Shown: positions 62,204-64,000 of the stretch, one piece after another
How positions within the stretch are numbered: the first letter of the stretch is position 1
Layout of the letters: each line of letters starts with the position of its first letter
NCBI GenBank assembly: GCA_037349105.1
Contig: JAYJMM010000111.1
Span: forward strand, 2,890,001-2,954,000
DNA from: Limnomonas spitsbergensis
Taxonomy: Eukaryota; Chlorophyta; Chlorophyceae; Chlamydomonadales
Reading direction: 5' to 3'
Length of the DNA stretch: 64,000 nt
Notes under the pieces: model-generated
Seen by the model: only the letters and a program-made list of their open reading frames with translations
Database searches by the model: none
Told to the model about the DNA's origin: nothing
Made by a program: the position numbers and the translations under genes

Positions 62204-63412
62204 ATGGTGCAGCCTCGCATGTCCCTTAGGGACAAAATGGATTTTAGGCCGTGGTCAGACGAGAAGGCAAGGTGCCTGAAGATGCACCGGGAGGGTGAGG
62301 TACTGAGGTCCTTCGATGCCAGTGCATGCACACGACACCACTGAGGGGATATATTTCGGGCTAATATCTGAACCCGCCGGAAATTTCTCAAATGGCAGAG
62401 CTCGATTGCAAGTGTCTGGAGCTCACGTCTATCCCCGGGGCCCTCGCCCTCTCTATAAATGTGGAGTACAGCTTGGCGCTCGAGGAGGGTGGAGCTCGGC
62501 TCGAGCGGATCAAGTTCATCCGCGACCACATTGCTGAGTTCAGGTCGTCCTTTGAGGTCCTGCTGAATCAGCCAACCATCCTGGAAGACCTGGTGCTCTG
62601 GCTCAAGCAGTGCATGCGGCAGCCCGGCACGGACGCGATCATCCGCATGCAGATTAGTGCTGTGCTGGCAATTGTCGAGGAGGCCCTCGAGGAGTGGCGG
62701 TGCTTCTACATGGGGAGGTGAGGACCAGCACTCCAACCCTGCCGTCTGTATGTTGGCCGCTGAATGTGGCTGAAGCAGGGTCAATCGGGACACCCCATCT
62801 CTGCCCATGCCAACGTGGCCACATGACTGCTCCCACTCAGCCCCGGTGACAGTGATGGCGGGAGAGTTAGTACATGCAGTCTGGTGCACACTCATAAAGC
62901 GTAGTAGTGATGCACTCTTCCCCTGGAGACTTTGGGCAAGAGATATGAATAGTTCCGAATGTTTATTTGTTGCCATTGAGACCACAGGATGGCCAACCGA
63001 ACAGTGCTTTGCTCACCCCCACACCCTAGCCTCCTCGAACTACTGTCGATACACTAGAGTCGTCGCAGGCAGTGGCTTAGGTGACTTTGCTCAAACTGAC
63101 GTGACCGCGCATGTGCTTGCATTGTATTGCAGGCGATGGGCTGGCAGCAAGTCCAAGGACATGGAACAATTACACCCCTCTCAATCTTTTGGAAATGTAC
63201 TATGCCCCCCCGTCTGCATCTCACCAGGAGACTCCTAGTGCCAACTCACCTCAGGTATCACTGCTCCTTGCAGTGACGACGAATCTGAGGCTGAGACCCA
63301 AGGGGAGGCCACACAGTCGGTCACGCAAGAGCTTGCAAGAGCCACTCAAGCGCTTGCCATCTCGTGCCCCATGAGTCAGGTCCATTCAGTTTTCAAGATT
63401 GGAAGTTCCTAG
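62204..63412 (+). CDS. Unknown protein, at least three exons
   Basis: Exons 62204-62294, 62399-62717 and 63274-63412 join in phase 1 then 2: GAGG/GTGAGG...AATGGCAG and GGGAG/GTGAGG...CCTTGCAG, giving 182 residues. ATG reads MVQPRMSLRDKMDFRPWSDE. The central part is helical and amphipathic (LALEEGGARLERIKFIRDHI, AEFRSSFEVLLNQPTILEDL, IIRMQISAVLAIVEEALEEW). Exon 3 is acidic then Gln/Thr-rich (SDDESEAETQGEATQSVTQE). Family not recognised. Exons 1 and 2 are well supported. The 3' end is uncertain: a CAG/GTCCAT donor at 63,380 could instead lead to another exon at 63,457, and an alternative exon in 63,157-63,255 is possible. Confidence 0.6.
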
Positions 63413-64000
63413 TTTGTCTTTACTTCATGAACCAAACGATGTGACCACGTGCAGGGGTGTCCCCAGGTCCAGCAAGCCACGGGACAGGCTGATGACGGCA
63501 GCCGCAGCGGATGCAAATCTGGCAGCCGGCAGCTTTGTGCCTCTGGCGACGCGTGCTCGTTCTGAGAAAGGCAATATGCGCCCTTCCGGTAGGGACATTG
63601 AGAGATGGGGCTGCGGCGGCGGGGCAGCGGTGGTGGGGCAGCTGCTGAGCCTGCGCTCGATGCTGGGGCCACTGCAGTGGTGGCAGAAAGGGCGCGGGCA
63701 GGGGTAGGGTAGGGGCGGCAGAGCTGCCAGCCACCACCCCACGCGCCCCGCCCACCCTAAACCCTTGCAATGTGATGATCTCTGTCATACACTCCCCCTC
63801 GCTGTCTAGTTTAATAGCTGCCTTTCCCTCTTTCCCTCACCTGGCCTGATTGATAATTTCTGATCAGTCATTACTTGACCAACTGACAAGCGCAATACCG
63901 GTAACTAAAAGCTCTCTGTGGCCATCAAGTTGGTCTGTGTGTCAAGGTGGCAGCATGGATTTGGCAAATTTGGTCCAGAGCAGCGCTGTATGCCTCACTC
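63413..64000 (+). other. Right edge: possible further exon, otherwise no gene
   Basis: After an acceptor-like ACCACGTGCAG at 63,456 two frames stay open. One reads GCPQVQQATGQADDGSRSG to a stop near 63,570; the other reads PRDRLMTAAAADANLAAGSF and onward to a stop at 63,707. The choice cannot be made from sequence alone. No feature seen after 63,710. Confidence 0.35.

Noticed and set aside
63241..63273. 19-nt intron between CCTCAG and CCTTGCAG
   Set aside because: Far shorter than any other intron here and leads to an immediate TGA in the preceding frame.
1..64000. tRNA or rRNA genes
   Set aside because: No recognisable tRNA B-box-containing cloverleaf or conserved rRNA core seen by eye; a covariance-model scan was not possible.

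Overview
The window is nuclear DNA of a eukaryote, most likely a green alga. Genes are split by GT-AG introns whose phases match across exons. Proteins carry organelle-targeting-like N-termini, and interstitial plant-type TTTAGGG/TTAGGG telomere-like motifs recur. Repeat density is extreme. A prasinophyte-type alga is a guess from overall character, not something the sequence proves.

Main result: positions 1 to 46,582 are one gene on the minus strand, almost all of it intron. Eight short exons (46582-46328, 43762-43667, 41596-41460, 12674-12612, 7171-7114, 4274-4183, 1988-1901, 204-168; 826 coding nt) join in phase into a carbon-nitrogen hydrolase of the nitrilase superfamily. It is closest to Nit1-type deaminated-glutathione amidase and has an organelle-type leader. 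All three catalytic positions (Glu, Lys, Cys) are present. The C-terminal part lies beyond the left edge. The long proline/glycine-rich open frames over this region are translations of simple repeats, not genes.

The introns have a consistent structure. At their 5' ends many carry tandem copies of the last part of the preceding exon together with its 5' splice site: 5 extra copies of exon 2, about 26 of exon 6, 2 of exon 7, and degraded ones of exons 4, 5 and 8. At their 3' ends, simple pyrimidine-rich repeats (on the sense strand) abut the 3' splice site, and exon 3's 3' splice site plus exon head is itself copied three times. Intron 3 is about 28.8 kb and holds a 27-kb satellite (46-47 bp unit, roughly 580 copies) with higher-order structure.

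Right of this gene: a divergently transcribed three-exon gene for organellar ribosomal protein bL34 (47,047-49,479, +), whose introns show the same 5'-splice-site duplication; a foldback-repeat cluster (50.15-50.82 kb); an isolated diverged histone H2A segment (51.0-51.4 kb, -); a repeat-rich stretch with a perfect 8 x 30 bp array (52.58-52.82 kb); and three multi-exon genes of unknown function (57,132-54,164 -, 58,011-59,227 +, 62,204-63,412 +). Several small inverted-repeat elements occur inside introns and between genes. No tRNA, rRNA, CRISPR or prokaryotic feature was seen.
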